NCBI GenBank assembly: GCA_019636555.1
Contig: JAHBXH010000001.1
Span: forward strand, 3,506,928 to 3,570,927
Source: Phycisphaeraceae bacterium
Lineage (GTDB): Bacteria; Planctomycetota; Phycisphaerae; Phycisphaerales; UBA1924
DNA length: 64,000 bases
Direction of reading: 5' to 3'
In this document: positions 9,310 to 17,578 of the stretch, in pieces
Position numbering within the stretch: position 1 is the first letter of the stretch
Layout of the letters: every line of letters begins with the position of its first letter
Notes under the pieces: generated by a model
Told to the model about the DNA's origin: nothing
Databases searched by the model: none
What the model saw: only the letters and a program-made list of their open reading frames with translations
Program-made: the position numbers and the translations under genes

Positions 9310-10449
9310 CTAGTGCAGCAGCATGGCGTCGCCGTAGGAGTAGAAGCGGTATTTCTGACGGATGGCTTCGGCGTACAAGTCTCGCAGGGTACGGAGAGGT
9401 GTTTGTGTCTCGGTCAGAAAGGCGCCGACCATCGCGAGCAGGGTGCTGCGCGGCAGATGGAAGTTGGTCAAAAGGCCGGAAACCCAATTCCACCTGTACC
9501 CGGGCGTGATGAGCAACGAGGTATCAAGAAAGTCGGGTAGGCGACCGATCGCCTGTTCTTCGCTCGCGCCCCCGGTGATCAACGCTTCGTAATTCGCGGC
9601 GAAGCTCTCGAGCGTGCGCGCGCTGGTGGTTCCGACCGCGATCACGCGGCGGTTCTCGCTCTTTGCTCGAACGATACGGCGCAATGCGTCTTTCGAAATG
9701 AAACATCGCTCCGAGTGCATCGGGTGTTGTTCGACGATCGATGCCTCGATCGGCCGGAACGTCCCGGTTCCGACGTGAAGTGTGACATCCACCCGTTCGA
9801 CTCCGATTCGGCGCAGATCGGTCAGGAGTTGAGGAGTGAAATGAAGCCCCGCGGTCGGCGCGGCGACCGACCCGGGCGCATCGGCGTACACCGTCTGGTA
9901 GCGCTTCGCATCGTCGGCTTCCTCGCCGGGTCGGTGCAAGTGTTCGCGCGCCTTGATGATGTACGGCGGAAGAGGCGTGTGCCCCGCGCGTTCGAGCGCG
10001 TCGCCTCCGGACTTGTTCTCGACCGCAACCAGCCATGCGCCGGCCTCATCCGGAACCTTCTCAATCGCAATAAGTGTGACACCACAGGACGCACCGGCCG
10101 GATCTTCGAGCGAAAACCGCATGCCCGATCGAACCTTTTTGGCACGAAGCAGCACCGTCCAACGTTCGACATCCTCATCATTTGCGCGCGAAAGAAACAG
10201 GCCCTCGACTGCACCGCCGGTATCTTCTCGCTTGCCGAGCAGGCGCGCCGGCAGAACACGGGTGGTATTGAAGACCAACACATCTCCCGCCCGCAGCAAG
10301 CGCGGCAAATCTCGCACCGCCGCATGCTCCGCGAGCCGGCCACGGGCGCGCTCGACGACCATCAGGCGCGCGGAATCGCGGGGCGAAACAGGCTCCACGG
10401 CAATTCGCTCTTCAGGCAGGTCGTAGTCGAGTTCGCTCGTCTGAAGCAC
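9310..10449 (-). CDS. queA: S-adenosylmethionine:tRNA ribosyltransferase-isomerase
   Basis: Converts preQ1 in tRNA to epoxyqueuosine using the ribosyl part of SAM. Family motifs: LDYDLPEERIA at the N-terminus, VFNTTRVLPARLLG, PLPPYI, APTAGLHFT, HVGTGTFRP, VGTTSARTLES and TNFHLPRSTLL. The start is uncertain because no in-frame ATG precedes homology-like sequence for over 100 bp; I chose the GTG at 10449 (VLQTSELDYDL), giving 379 aa, somewhat longer than the usual 340-360. A TTG 39 bp upstream is the alternative. Neither has a convincing ribosome-binding site. No other queuosine gene is adjacent. Confidence 0.92.
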   Translation of the reverse strand: MLQTSELDYDLPEERIAVEPVSPRDSARLMVVERARGRLAEHAAVRDLPRLLRAGDVLVFNTTRVLPARLLGKREDTGGAVEGLFLSRANDEDVERWTVLLRAKKVRSGMRFSLEDPAGASCGVTLIAIEKVPDEAGAWLVAVENKSGGDALERAGHTPLPPYIIKAREHLHRPGEEADDAKRYQTVYADAPGSVAAPTAGLHFTPQLLTDLRRIGVERVDVTLHVGTGTFRPIEASIVEQHPMHSERCFISKDALRRIVRAKSENRRVIAVGTTSARTLESFAANYEALITGGASEEQAIGRLPDFLDTSLLITPGYRWNWVSGLLTNFHLPRSTLLAMVGAFLTETQTPLRTLRDLYAEAIRQKYRFYSYGDAMLLH

Positions 10450-10643
10450 CGGCGATCTTTGGTCGCGTTGACCATGGTCACCATTCGACTTCAAATGTTG
10501 CCGAATCGAGACAGTCGTCACAAACGGAACAGCCCTTCGAAGGCGCCGGCATCGATCGCCCGGGTCTCCGTACAGCAGCGGCTTGTTTATCGGAGCTCCG
10601 GACCCATCCAATAGCATGGCACAGCCGTTGAACTCGTCTCTGC

Positions 10644-11072
10644 GTGATCTCGCCGGTGGCAAGATTTGAACAGGGACCGACGCTCCTGCCCGTCGTGATT
10701 CGCAACGACGGGTACGCGACGCCGGTCTTGGCTCGGGACGCTCAGCCGCCATTCGATGTTGTGCTGCTTTCGCAAAACGAGTATCTGCGCGCGCTCCTGA
10801 CCAACGCTCCGCCGACTCCGTTCGACCTTTATCTCACCAAGAGCAATCGGGAAAGTGTCAAGGCCGCGGCGCGTCTCGCGGCACAAGTCGCCTCGATGCC
10901 CGAAGTTCCGGACGTCGTGCAGTCGGAACGAAAGCTGCGAACCGATGGCGCCAAACTCTTCAAAGCGGCGCAGCTCTTCACCGGCTTTCAGCAGACGAGC
11001 AAGATTCTCGACAACATGAACAAGTCGGCGAGCCAGATCATCCAGGGCATGGTGATCGATCTGCTCGGGTGA
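10644..11072 (+). CDS. Conserved-looking hypothetical protein, start uncertain (possible frameshift)
   Basis: About 142 aa from a GTG start, hydrophilic and without signal peptide or recognised domain. The second half (MPEVPDVVQSERKLR onward) looks helical and ends QGMVIDLLG. The frame opens only after a TGA at 10629-10631 and has no ATG or ribosome-binding site. In the frame 1 nt away, an ATG at 10616 starts MAQPLNSSLRDLAGGKI and then meets TGA at 10667-10669, exactly where the hypothetical frame would continue as FEQGPTLLPVV. The authentic N-terminus may therefore come from that frame through a +1 shift, or the assembly may have a 1-base error. Function unknown. Confidence 0.5.
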   Translation: MISPVARFEQGPTLLPVVIRNDGYATPVLARDAQPPFDVVLLSQNEYLRALLTNAPPTPFDLYLTKSNRESVKAAARLAAQVASMPEVPDVVQSERKLRTDGAKLFKAAQLFTGFQQTSKILDNMNKSASQIIQGMVIDLLG

Positions 11073-11083
11073 CGCTTCTCGGC

Positions 11084-12436
11084 TCAATACGCCTTCATGG
11101 TTCCCGCCCCCGGGTAAAACAGCTTCATCATCGCGGGCCAATCCCAGCCTTTTTCGGCCATGCCCTTGGCGCAGTACTGGCACATGCCGACGCCGTGCCC
11201 GAATCCCCTTCCGTTGATGATCACATCTTCGGATGCGATGAACATCTCGAGATCGCCGCTGTAGACCCGAGTTTCCTTCGTGATCTCGGTCAAACCCGGC
11301 GCCGCGAAGTTGCAAGCGTTGCGCAGCTGCTCTGCGTTGATTTTGAAGATCTGGCCACGGTCGTCACCCAGTTCATAACGAACAGGTCGCCCCGTGACAT
11401 TCCGCTCGACAATCTTGCACGAGGTGAGTTGGCCGATCGTCTTGACCGGGTGACCCGCGTTCGCGCCCCAGGCCTGGATTCTTCTTGAAAGCTCGGTGTC
11501 TCCTCGCTTGGCGCTCCATCGATACCGCCCCGCGCTCTGGCAGAAATGCTCGCGTTTCTGCGCCTGGAGCGGTTTGGCGAGATTGAACGCACTGGCGCCG
11601 GCCGTGGGGAACACATCCTTCGCCGACGCCTGTTCGCCGCCGCAGGTGGACGAGTAGTAAGTGCGGAGCAGCACCTTGCTCGCCGGTCCGCTGACCCCCT
11701 CGGTCATGACCACGCCCCGAGTCGCCCGGGTTGCCTCCACCGCGACCGTCAGGCTCGACAACCCGCCGTACATCTGATCGCTGGTGTTGCTCTCAACGTC
11801 AAAGTACTCGTACGCGCGCCGGGAACGTTCTCGCTCGTGCAGCGCATAGCTACGCGCCGCCACCGCCTGGCACTCGAACGCCTGTCGGGGCCACGTTGCG
11901 ATGAGTTCGTGACTGATGACGCCCGGCACGTACGTTTCGATCGGCATCACGCCGATCACGTCGAGCACCCCGCCCTCATTCGACTTGGAATGCACGAGCG
12001 CGAAGCCCGGATGAGTCCCTCCGTCAACGACCAGCGCGTCCCCGGGCTTGTACCCGTCGCTCGAACGGCGCTCGGTTTCGCTCATTTCTCTGGGTAGCAC
12101 CTCGACATCCGTGCCCGGCGCGAATTCTCGCTGCCGACCGGTCCCGTCCGTCATGACCATGCCGTTCGTGGTGCCGCGGAATGTCAGCGGACCGGTGACC
12201 GCTTCCGCCCGCACTACAGTCGTCGGGCGAATTACCATCCGGCTGGGACCCTCGATCCGGGTCTGCAAGGTGCTTTTCTTGATTCGCACCCGGATGTCAG
12301 GCTCTTCGCGGAACGACACGGGCCTCCCGGTCGGTTTGGCATCGAACGAGGAGCATCCCGCCAAGCCCACCGAGGCGAAAACAATCGAGGCGACAAGCCC
12401 GAGGCGGGAAACACACGCAATCCATTGGCGAGACAT
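11084..12436 (-). CDS. SpoIID/LytB-domain lipoprotein
   Basis: A 450-aa predicted lipoprotein: signal sequence MSRQWIACVSRLGLVASIVF with lipobox LAGC. The C-terminal 300 residues form a SpoIID/LytB domain, recognisable from RTYYSSTCGGEQAS, the ECQAVAARSYAL segment and the terminal RGFGHGVGMCQYCAKGMA block. SpoIID proteins are lytic transglycosylases cleaving denuded glycan strands of peptidoglycan; outside sporulating bacteria they are attributed to wall remodelling. This one should sit in the periplasm, anchored by lipid. The start was placed at 12436 because it immediately precedes the signal sequence and has GGAG upstream. Confidence 0.85.
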   Translation of the reverse strand: MSRQWIACVSRLGLVASIVFASVGLAGCSSFDAKPTGRPVSFREEPDIRVRIKKSTLQTRIEGPSRMVIRPTTVVRAEAVTGPLTFRGTTNGMVMTDGTGRQREFAPGTDVEVLPREMSETERRSSDGYKPGDALVVDGGTHPGFALVHSKSNEGGVLDVIGVMPIETYVPGVISHELIATWPRQAFECQAVAARSYALHERERSRRAYEYFDVESNTSDQMYGGLSSLTVAVEATRATRGVVMTEGVSGPASKVLLRTYYSSTCGGEQASAKDVFPTAGASAFNLAKPLQAQKREHFCQSAGRYRWSAKRGDTELSRRIQAWGANAGHPVKTIGQLTSCKIVERNVTGRPVRYELGDDRGQIFKINAEQLRNACNFAAPGLTEITKETRVYSGDLEMFIASEDVIINGRGFGHGVGMCQYCAKGMAEKGWDWPAMMKLFYPGAGTMKAY

Positions 12437-12529
12437 GCTTGGCAGGCTCCAGAAGAAACGGGCAGTTTCCGCGCGTTCGACGCGGCCTACTGGCGGCACG
12501 CGTGCGGCCATCGGTTACGATCTTCGCGC

Positions 12530-13015
12530 ATGTACAGAATCGTTCCGTTGACTCGAAAAACTCGCAAAGTCGTTGTCGCATTCGGCGCTCTTGCGTCGGG
12601 CGCGTTGCTCACCGGCTGTGGGCCCGGGAGATTCATCCCCGAAAAGACGCAGGCCGCTTGGAACGGCCCCACCGTCTGGATCGAATCCAGCCCCCAATGG
12701 ACTGTTGTCGTCGAGCCGCCGATCGGCGGTTGGATGGTTTCGCTGGATCAGATCATGGAGCAGCGCGGACGCACCGAGGTCTTTATCTCGATCTCGCCTC
12801 CAAACCCAAGCTTTGTCGTAACCCCGACCCCCGTGGAGCAGCGTATTTCAACGCCGATTCGAAACACCGTGCCCTTGTGGGTCTATGCACGGCAGCTTCA
12901 TTGGCAGGGGGAACCGCCTTGGAAGCCGGCCAGCGGACCGTTTTCGTTCGCGGCAAAGAGCGACGATGCCCGGCCTCCCAAGCCGTTTGAAGAGGTGCCG
13001 GTCCAGCAAGAGTGA
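12530..13015 (+). CDS. Hypothetical lipoprotein
   Basis: 161 aa; signal sequence from MYRIVPLTRKTRKVVVAFGA with lipobox LTGC (GALLTGCGPG), so lipid anchoring is predicted. The rest is Pro-rich and lacks a recognisable domain; it contains VWIESSPQWTVVVEPPIGGW and a run of Pro-rich text at the C-terminus. The start at 12530 is chosen because it puts the lipoprotein signal at the N-terminus. It is transcribed divergently from the SpoIID-like lipoprotein gene (93 bp apart) and ends 22 bp before the deacetylase gene, so it may be cotranscribed with it. Function unknown. Confidence 0.65.
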   Translation: MYRIVPLTRKTRKVVVAFGALASGALLTGCGPGRFIPEKTQAAWNGPTVWIESSPQWTVVVEPPIGGWMVSLDQIMEQRGRTEVFISISPPNPSFVVTPTPVEQRISTPIRNTVPLWVYARQLHWQGEPPWKPASGPFSFAAKSDDARPPKPFEEVPVQQE

Positions 13016-13037
13016 TCCCCGACCACAGGAACACCGC

Positions 13038-13754
13038 ATGGCGAACATACTTGTCGTCGGACCGCATCCGGATGATCAGGAACTGGGAATGGGGGGCACG
13101 ATCGCCCGCCTCGCCGACCAGGGACACAGGGTCGCGATCCTCGATATCACCGACGGATGCCCGACCCCGGTCGGCGATCGAACAACAAGGTTGACAGAAG
13201 CCAAGGAGGCGCTCGCCGCGCTGCAACCCGGCCCGGACAAACCGGTCATTACCCGGCATCTGCTCGATCTTCCGAATCGGCGGGTGCAGCACTCGCTGGA
13301 AGCCCGTCATGCGGTGGCGGGACAAATCAGAGCACACCAGGCAACGATCGTCTTCTGTCCGCATCCGCTCGATGCGCACCCGGATCACATTGCGACCACG
13401 CGGATCGTGGAAGACGCCCGCTTTGACGCCAAATTGACGAAGCAGCCCATGCCCGGAGATCTCGACCGGCCGCCGATCTACCCCAAATGGTTGATTTACT
13501 ACTACTGCACCCATCTGCGCCGCGTTCCGGACCCCACATTTGTCATGGATATCGCGGGCTACCAAGAAAAGCGTCGCGCCGCGATCCGCGCCTACCGCAC
13601 CCAATTCGAGCTGAACCCGGCGGCAAGCGGGCTTCTCGAGCGGCTTGATGCCGGAGTGAGCTTTATGGGTTCGCGGATCGGAACCGCCGCGGCAGAACCC
13701 TTCTTCACGCACGAACCACTCGGGCTTCGAGGACTGGGAGATCTGGCGCTTTGA
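13038..13754 (+). CDS. bshB1: PIG-L/LmbE deacetylase, BshB1-like (bacillithiol biosynthesis)
   Basis: A 238-aa zinc-dependent N-acetylglucosamine deacetylase. The zinc-binding HPDDQELG motif lies near the N-terminus (VVGPHPDDQELGMGGTIARL) and the second signature HPLDAHPDH follows about residue 115. Spacing and the LPNR element resemble BshB1, which deacetylates GlcNAc-malate in bacillithiol synthesis, more than other PIG-L branches. Start ATG has AGGA seven bases upstream. No bshA or bshC is nearby, so the pathway assignment rests on subfamily resemblance; another small GlcNAc conjugate is a possible substrate. Confidence 0.78.
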   Translation: MANILVVGPHPDDQELGMGGTIARLADQGHRVAILDITDGCPTPVGDRTTRLTEAKEALAALQPGPDKPVITRHLLDLPNRRVQHSLEARHAVAGQIRAHQATIVFCPHPLDAHPDHIATTRIVEDARFDAKLTKQPMPGDLDRPPIYPKWLIYYYCTHLRRVPDPTFVMDIAGYQEKRRAAIRAYRTQFELNPAASGLLERLDAGVSFMGSRIGTAAAEPFFTHEPLGLRGLGDLAL

Positions 13755-13811
13755 TCGCATTTTGCCCGCAAGACTGTTGCGGCTGCATTGGGTCCGTGCT
13801 TTGATCTTGCT

Positions 13812-15245
13812 GTGAATCTCACGGCCGAGCTGCTGGCCCCGGACATTGCCGCTTTGATCAAAGAAGGAGCGTTCTCCGAAGTTCGCAGTGCGCTGCACGG
13901 ACTTCCGCCCGTCGACGTCGCCGACATTCTGTCGAGTATCGAGCCGAGCGAAGCGGCACTCGGTTTCCGATTCATGCCACGCGATGCCGCGGCGGAAGCC
14001 TTCGCGTATCTCACGCCCGAGCTCCAGGAAACGCTGATCAACGAGCTCGGCGCCGAAGGATCCGTGCGCGTCATCGAGGGAATGAGCGCCGACGACCAGG
14101 CGCGATTGCTGGACGAACTGCCGGAATCCGTGGCGGAGCGCGTCGTCGCCAAACTCTCGCCCGAAACGCGCGCGACGACACAGGCGATTCTCGGATATCC
14201 CCCGCGCACGGTCGGTCGTCTGATGACGCCCGACTACCTGAAGATCAGGCCGGATTGGACTGTTTCGCAGGCGCTCGACTATGTGCGCAAACACGGACGG
14301 GACGCCGAGACGATCAACGTCGTGTACGTCGTCGACGATTCGGGCAAATTGATCGACGATCTTCGCCTGCGACAGATTTTCCTCGCCGATCCCGCCGCGA
14401 AAATCGAAGACCTGATGAACCGTAACTTTGTCACGTTGCGGGCCGATCAGCCGCAGGAAGAAGCCGTGCAGTTGATGGCGCGCTACGACCGTACGGCGCT
14501 GCCGGTGGTCGATAGCCGGGGCAATCTGATCGGCATCGTGACCGCTGACGACGTCGCCGACGTCGCCCAGCAGGAGTTCACCGAGGACATCCAGAAGGTC
14601 GGCGGCATGGCGGCGCTCGAAGAGAGCTTCGCTCAGGCGAGCGTGCGCTCGCTCGTCGCGAAGCGCGCGCCCTGGCTCGCGCTCCTGTTTCTCAGCGAGC
14701 TTCTCACGAGCAACACGCTCCGCTTCTTCGACGACGAGATCCAGAAGGTGGTCGTTCTATCCATCTTCGTACCCGCGATCATCTCTTCCGGCGGCAACTC
14801 GGGCTCACAGAGTTCGACGCTCGTCATCCGCGCGCTTGGCACCGGCGAAGTCACGGTCAAGGACTGGTGGAAAACCATCCGACGCGAATTCGTTGTTGCC
14901 ATGGTGCTCGGTTTGATCATCGGCTCGCTTGGGTTTATCCGTGTCAGCCTTTGGGGACTGATGGGTTGGTGGGTTGAGGTCCGCAAGAATTCCCAGGGGA
15001 TCGAAGTCACCGATCCGTCGGTGCAAGAACACTACATCCGGCTTGCCGCGGCGATCTCGACCAGCCTGTTCGGAGTCGTGCTTTGGGGTTCGATCATGGG
15101 CGCGCTGCTGCCTTTCGGTCTCAAAAAGATGAAACTCGATCCGGCGGGTTCCAGCACGCCTTTCGTCGCAACGCTCGTGGACGTCACCGGAATCATCATC
15201 TATTTCACCGCGGCGATCGTCATCCTGCGCGGCACGCTGCTCTAG
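13812..15245 (+). CDS. mgtE: MgtE-family magnesium transporter
   Basis: A 477-aa Mg2+ channel/transporter with the standard order: N-terminal superhelical MgtE_N domain (LPPVDVADILSSIEPSEAAL onward), paired CBS domains (about residues 130-255; LMTPDYLKIRPDWTVSQAL and LMNRNFVTLRADQ), then a five-helix membrane domain with conserved PAIISSGGNSGSQSSTLVIR. The cytosolic domains gate the pore in response to internal Mg2+ in characterised members. Start is uncertain: the frame can begin at TTG 13788, but GTG 13812 (NLTAELLAP) fits family length; neither has a clear ribosome-binding site. Confidence 0.92.
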   Translation: MNLTAELLAPDIAALIKEGAFSEVRSALHGLPPVDVADILSSIEPSEAALGFRFMPRDAAAEAFAYLTPELQETLINELGAEGSVRVIEGMSADDQARLLDELPESVAERVVAKLSPETRATTQAILGYPPRTVGRLMTPDYLKIRPDWTVSQALDYVRKHGRDAETINVVYVVDDSGKLIDDLRLRQIFLADPAAKIEDLMNRNFVTLRADQPQEEAVQLMARYDRTALPVVDSRGNLIGIVTADDVADVAQQEFTEDIQKVGGMAALEESFAQASVRSLVAKRAPWLALLFLSELLTSNTLRFFDDEIQKVVVLSIFVPAIISSGGNSGSQSSTLVIRALGTGEVTVKDWWKTIRREFVVAMVLGLIIGSLGFIRVSLWGLMGWWVEVRKNSQGIEVTDPSVQEHYIRLAAAISTSLFGVVLWGSIMGALLPFGLKKMKLDPAGSSTPFVATLVDVTGIIIYFTAAIVILRGTLL

Positions 15246-15246
15246 C

Positions 15247-15277
15247 AAAGAAAGAGCCCGAGCATTCGCCCGGGCTC
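15247..15277 (-). terminator. Rho-independent terminator for the P-type ATPase gene
   Basis: A 7-bp GC-rich stem, GAGCCCG (15254-15260) pairing with CGGGCTC (15271-15277), has a 10-nt loop. Read on the minus strand it is followed by TTTCTTT, 28 bp downstream of the P-type ATPase stop. On the plus strand it also lies just after mgtE but without a T tract. Confidence 0.7.
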
Positions 15278-15304
15278 CATCGGAACAAGATTCTTGACCA
15301 AACG

Positions 15305-17371
15305 TCAGGCCGCAGCAGGCTGCGCACCGGCGAGACCGCGAACAGATGCCGCGCGACGCCTGAGGGCCGGCTGCGCGCTCTCGGTTGAAGCAAAGCTCTC
15401 GCCGAAGCGGAAGAGTCTGAAGCTGTTCGCCAAGACGAAGATGTCGCCGAGGAAGTGGTACAAACCCGCGAGCGGAAGACCGAATTCTCCCGCGCGGTTG
15501 AAGTTGCCCGTCGCGGCAAGCACGAGTCCAACGATCGCGATGAGCACCGACGCCGCGATGTTCTGCGCGATGATCGCTCGTGTGCGGCGGGAAAGTTCGA
15601 TCAGGAACGGGATGCGCGAGAGGTCGTCGTTCATGAGCGCGACGCCCGCGGAATTCGCCGCGATGTCCGAACCCGAAAGACCCATCGCAACGCCGACATC
15701 CGCTTCCGCGAGCGAGGGACCGTCGTTGATGCCGTCGCCCACCATCAGCGTGCGATAGCCGAGCTTTTTGAGCCCGCGGATCTGCTCGTGCTTCTCTTCG
15801 GGCAGGCATTCCGCTTCGATCATGTCGACGCCGACCGCCTGGCCAACCCGTGTCGCGACGCTGAGCCGGTCGCCGGTGAACATCGCCACGTGCTTCACGC
15901 CGTTCTCGCGAAGGTTCTGAATCACCTGGCGGCAGTTCGACCGCACGGTATCTTCGAGGCCGACGGCACCGAGATACCGGCCGTCGCGCATCACGTGCAC
16001 GCCGGTCATTCCCTCGATGCGCTTCTCCACCTCTTCGATCTCGCGCTGAACGCCCGCGTTTCCGTCGGAAATCCAGCTCGCGCGCCCGACGCGGATTTCA
16101 CCGAGCGATGTCCGCGCGATCACGCCGCGCCCGTGGATTTCCTCGTAATTCTGCGTGCCGTCAACCTCGACGCGCGCGGCCCGCGCGGTTGTCAGAATCG
16201 ATTGTGCCAGCGGGTGATTCGAATGTTGCTCGCCGTTCGCGGCTGCGCGGAGCAAGTCTGCCCCGTCCACACCGGCCGAGGGCGCCAACTTGGTCACCTG
16301 GAACTTGCCGGTCGTGATCGTGCCGGTCTTGTCGAGAATGACCGCCGTGATGTCGGCCGCCGCTTCGAGATAGTTCGGCTGCTTCACCATGATGCCGAGG
16401 CGCGCCGCCGCGGCAAAGGCCGCGAGCATCGCGCTCGGGCTCGAAAGCAAAATCGCTGACGGACACGCGACCACCAGCACCACCACCGCCGTCTTCATCG
16501 CGCTCTTCTGCAAGTTCAGGTCTTCAGACTGACTCATGAAGAACCACACGATGAACGCGACCGAAAGCACAACCGGCACAAAGAAGCCCGCAACCTGCTC
16601 GATGAGCAACTGGCGCGGCGTGCGGCTGCGTTCGGCCTGCCGGATCAACTGAGTCACCTTGCCGATCGTCGTCTCGGCGCCGATCTGCGTGACCTCGATA
16701 TCGATGCCGCCGGTGAGGTTGCTCGTGCCGGCGTACACCTGATCGCCCGGCTGCACTTCCACCGGCGCTGCTTCGCCCGTCAACGAGGCCTGATTGATGG
16801 TCGATCGCCCCGTGACGACCTTTCCGTCCACCGGCAGGTTCTCGCCGGGACGAACCCGGACAAGATTGCCGACGCGAACCTGGCTCAGTGCCACGTCGCG
16901 CTCAGCGCCGTTGTCAACAAGCCGCGCAACGTCAGGAGTCAATTGCACGAGCTCGGCGATCGCACGCTGAGCACCGGTCGCGCTGCGCCGGACGAACTGA
17001 CCGAAGATCACCAGAATGAAGGCGAGCCAGCCCGCCATCTCGTATTCACCGATAGCGATGGCCGCGATGATCGCGATCGCCGCGAGCGAAGAACTCGACA
17101 GGTGCACGGCCAGGACTTCTTTCCAGGCCGCCCAAAGCAAGGGCAAAGCCAAGAGCACCGCACCGATCATCGCCGGGATCTGCACGATCGCTGGCGAAAC
17201 GCCGAGAGGAAGAACCCGGGCGGCGGTTGTCACGAAAACCAGAACTCCGCCGAAAAGCGAGAGTTTGATATACCGCTCGATCTCGATCTCATGATGCGAG
17301 CAGCAGATCAATTCTTCGCTGGTCTGGTCGTGCGTGTGATCGTGGGCGTGCGTGTGTGTGTGAGCTGCCAT
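15305..17371 (-). CDS. Heavy-metal-translocating P1B-type ATPase with His-rich N-terminus and CPS motif
   Basis: A 688-aa cation-exporting ATPase. Visible elements: a His-rich N-terminus (HTHTHAHDHTHD) followed by CCSHHE instead of the usual CxxC ferredoxin-like metal-binding domain; TGEA phosphatase loop; membrane metal site CPS at residues 303-305 (VACPSAILLSSPSAML); phosphorylation site DKTGT with Asp347; the HP dipeptide in NHPLAQSI; and GDGINDGPSLAEADVGVAMG. Canonical P1B pumps carry CPC, CPH or SPC in this helix, so the specificity class is unclear; Zn2+, Cd2+ or Co2+ are plausible. The start is at the His-rich Met; the upstream ribosome-binding site is weak. Confidence 0.88.
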   Translation of the reverse strand: MAAHTHTHAHDHTHDQTSEELICCSHHEIEIERYIKLSLFGGVLVFVTTAARVLPLGVSPAIVQIPAMIGAVLLALPLLWAAWKEVLAVHLSSSSLAAIAIIAAIAIGEYEMAGWLAFILVIFGQFVRRSATGAQRAIAELVQLTPDVARLVDNGAERDVALSQVRVGNLVRVRPGENLPVDGKVVTGRSTINQASLTGEAAPVEVQPGDQVYAGTSNLTGGIDIEVTQIGAETTIGKVTQLIRQAERSRTPRQLLIEQVAGFFVPVVLSVAFIVWFFMSQSEDLNLQKSAMKTAVVVLVVACPSAILLSSPSAMLAAFAAAARLGIMVKQPNYLEAAADITAVILDKTGTITTGKFQVTKLAPSAGVDGADLLRAAANGEQHSNHPLAQSILTTARAARVEVDGTQNYEEIHGRGVIARTSLGEIRVGRASWISDGNAGVQREIEEVEKRIEGMTGVHVMRDGRYLGAVGLEDTVRSNCRQVIQNLRENGVKHVAMFTGDRLSVATRVGQAVGVDMIEAECLPEEKHEQIRGLKKLGYRTLMVGDGINDGPSLAEADVGVAMGLSGSDIAANSAGVALMNDDLSRIPFLIELSRRTRAIIAQNIAASVLIAIVGLVLAATGNFNRAGEFGLPLAGLYHFLGDIFVLANSFRLFRFGESFASTESAQPALRRRAASVRGLAGAQPAAA

Positions 17372-17578
17372 AGCGTTTTAGGTTGCTGAATCGGCGCCGA
17401 ATGACTGCGGGACGATGATCGGCGGCTGGATGATTGGACGAAACCGGGTGGACTGGCAGAATGCCGGACCAGCCGGACGCACGGTCCGGCAGGCCAACAA
17501 TACGACGCCCGCGTCCGAACGGTTCGAGCGCGGAACGGTATCAAAAACCGAACATCGATAAACGCGGATTCGAGCCCC

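Noticed and set aside
10640..10680. A stretch resembling a tRNA T-loop (GTTCAAATC on the minus strand).
   Set aside because: No acceptor stem, D-arm or anticodon arm could be paired around it.
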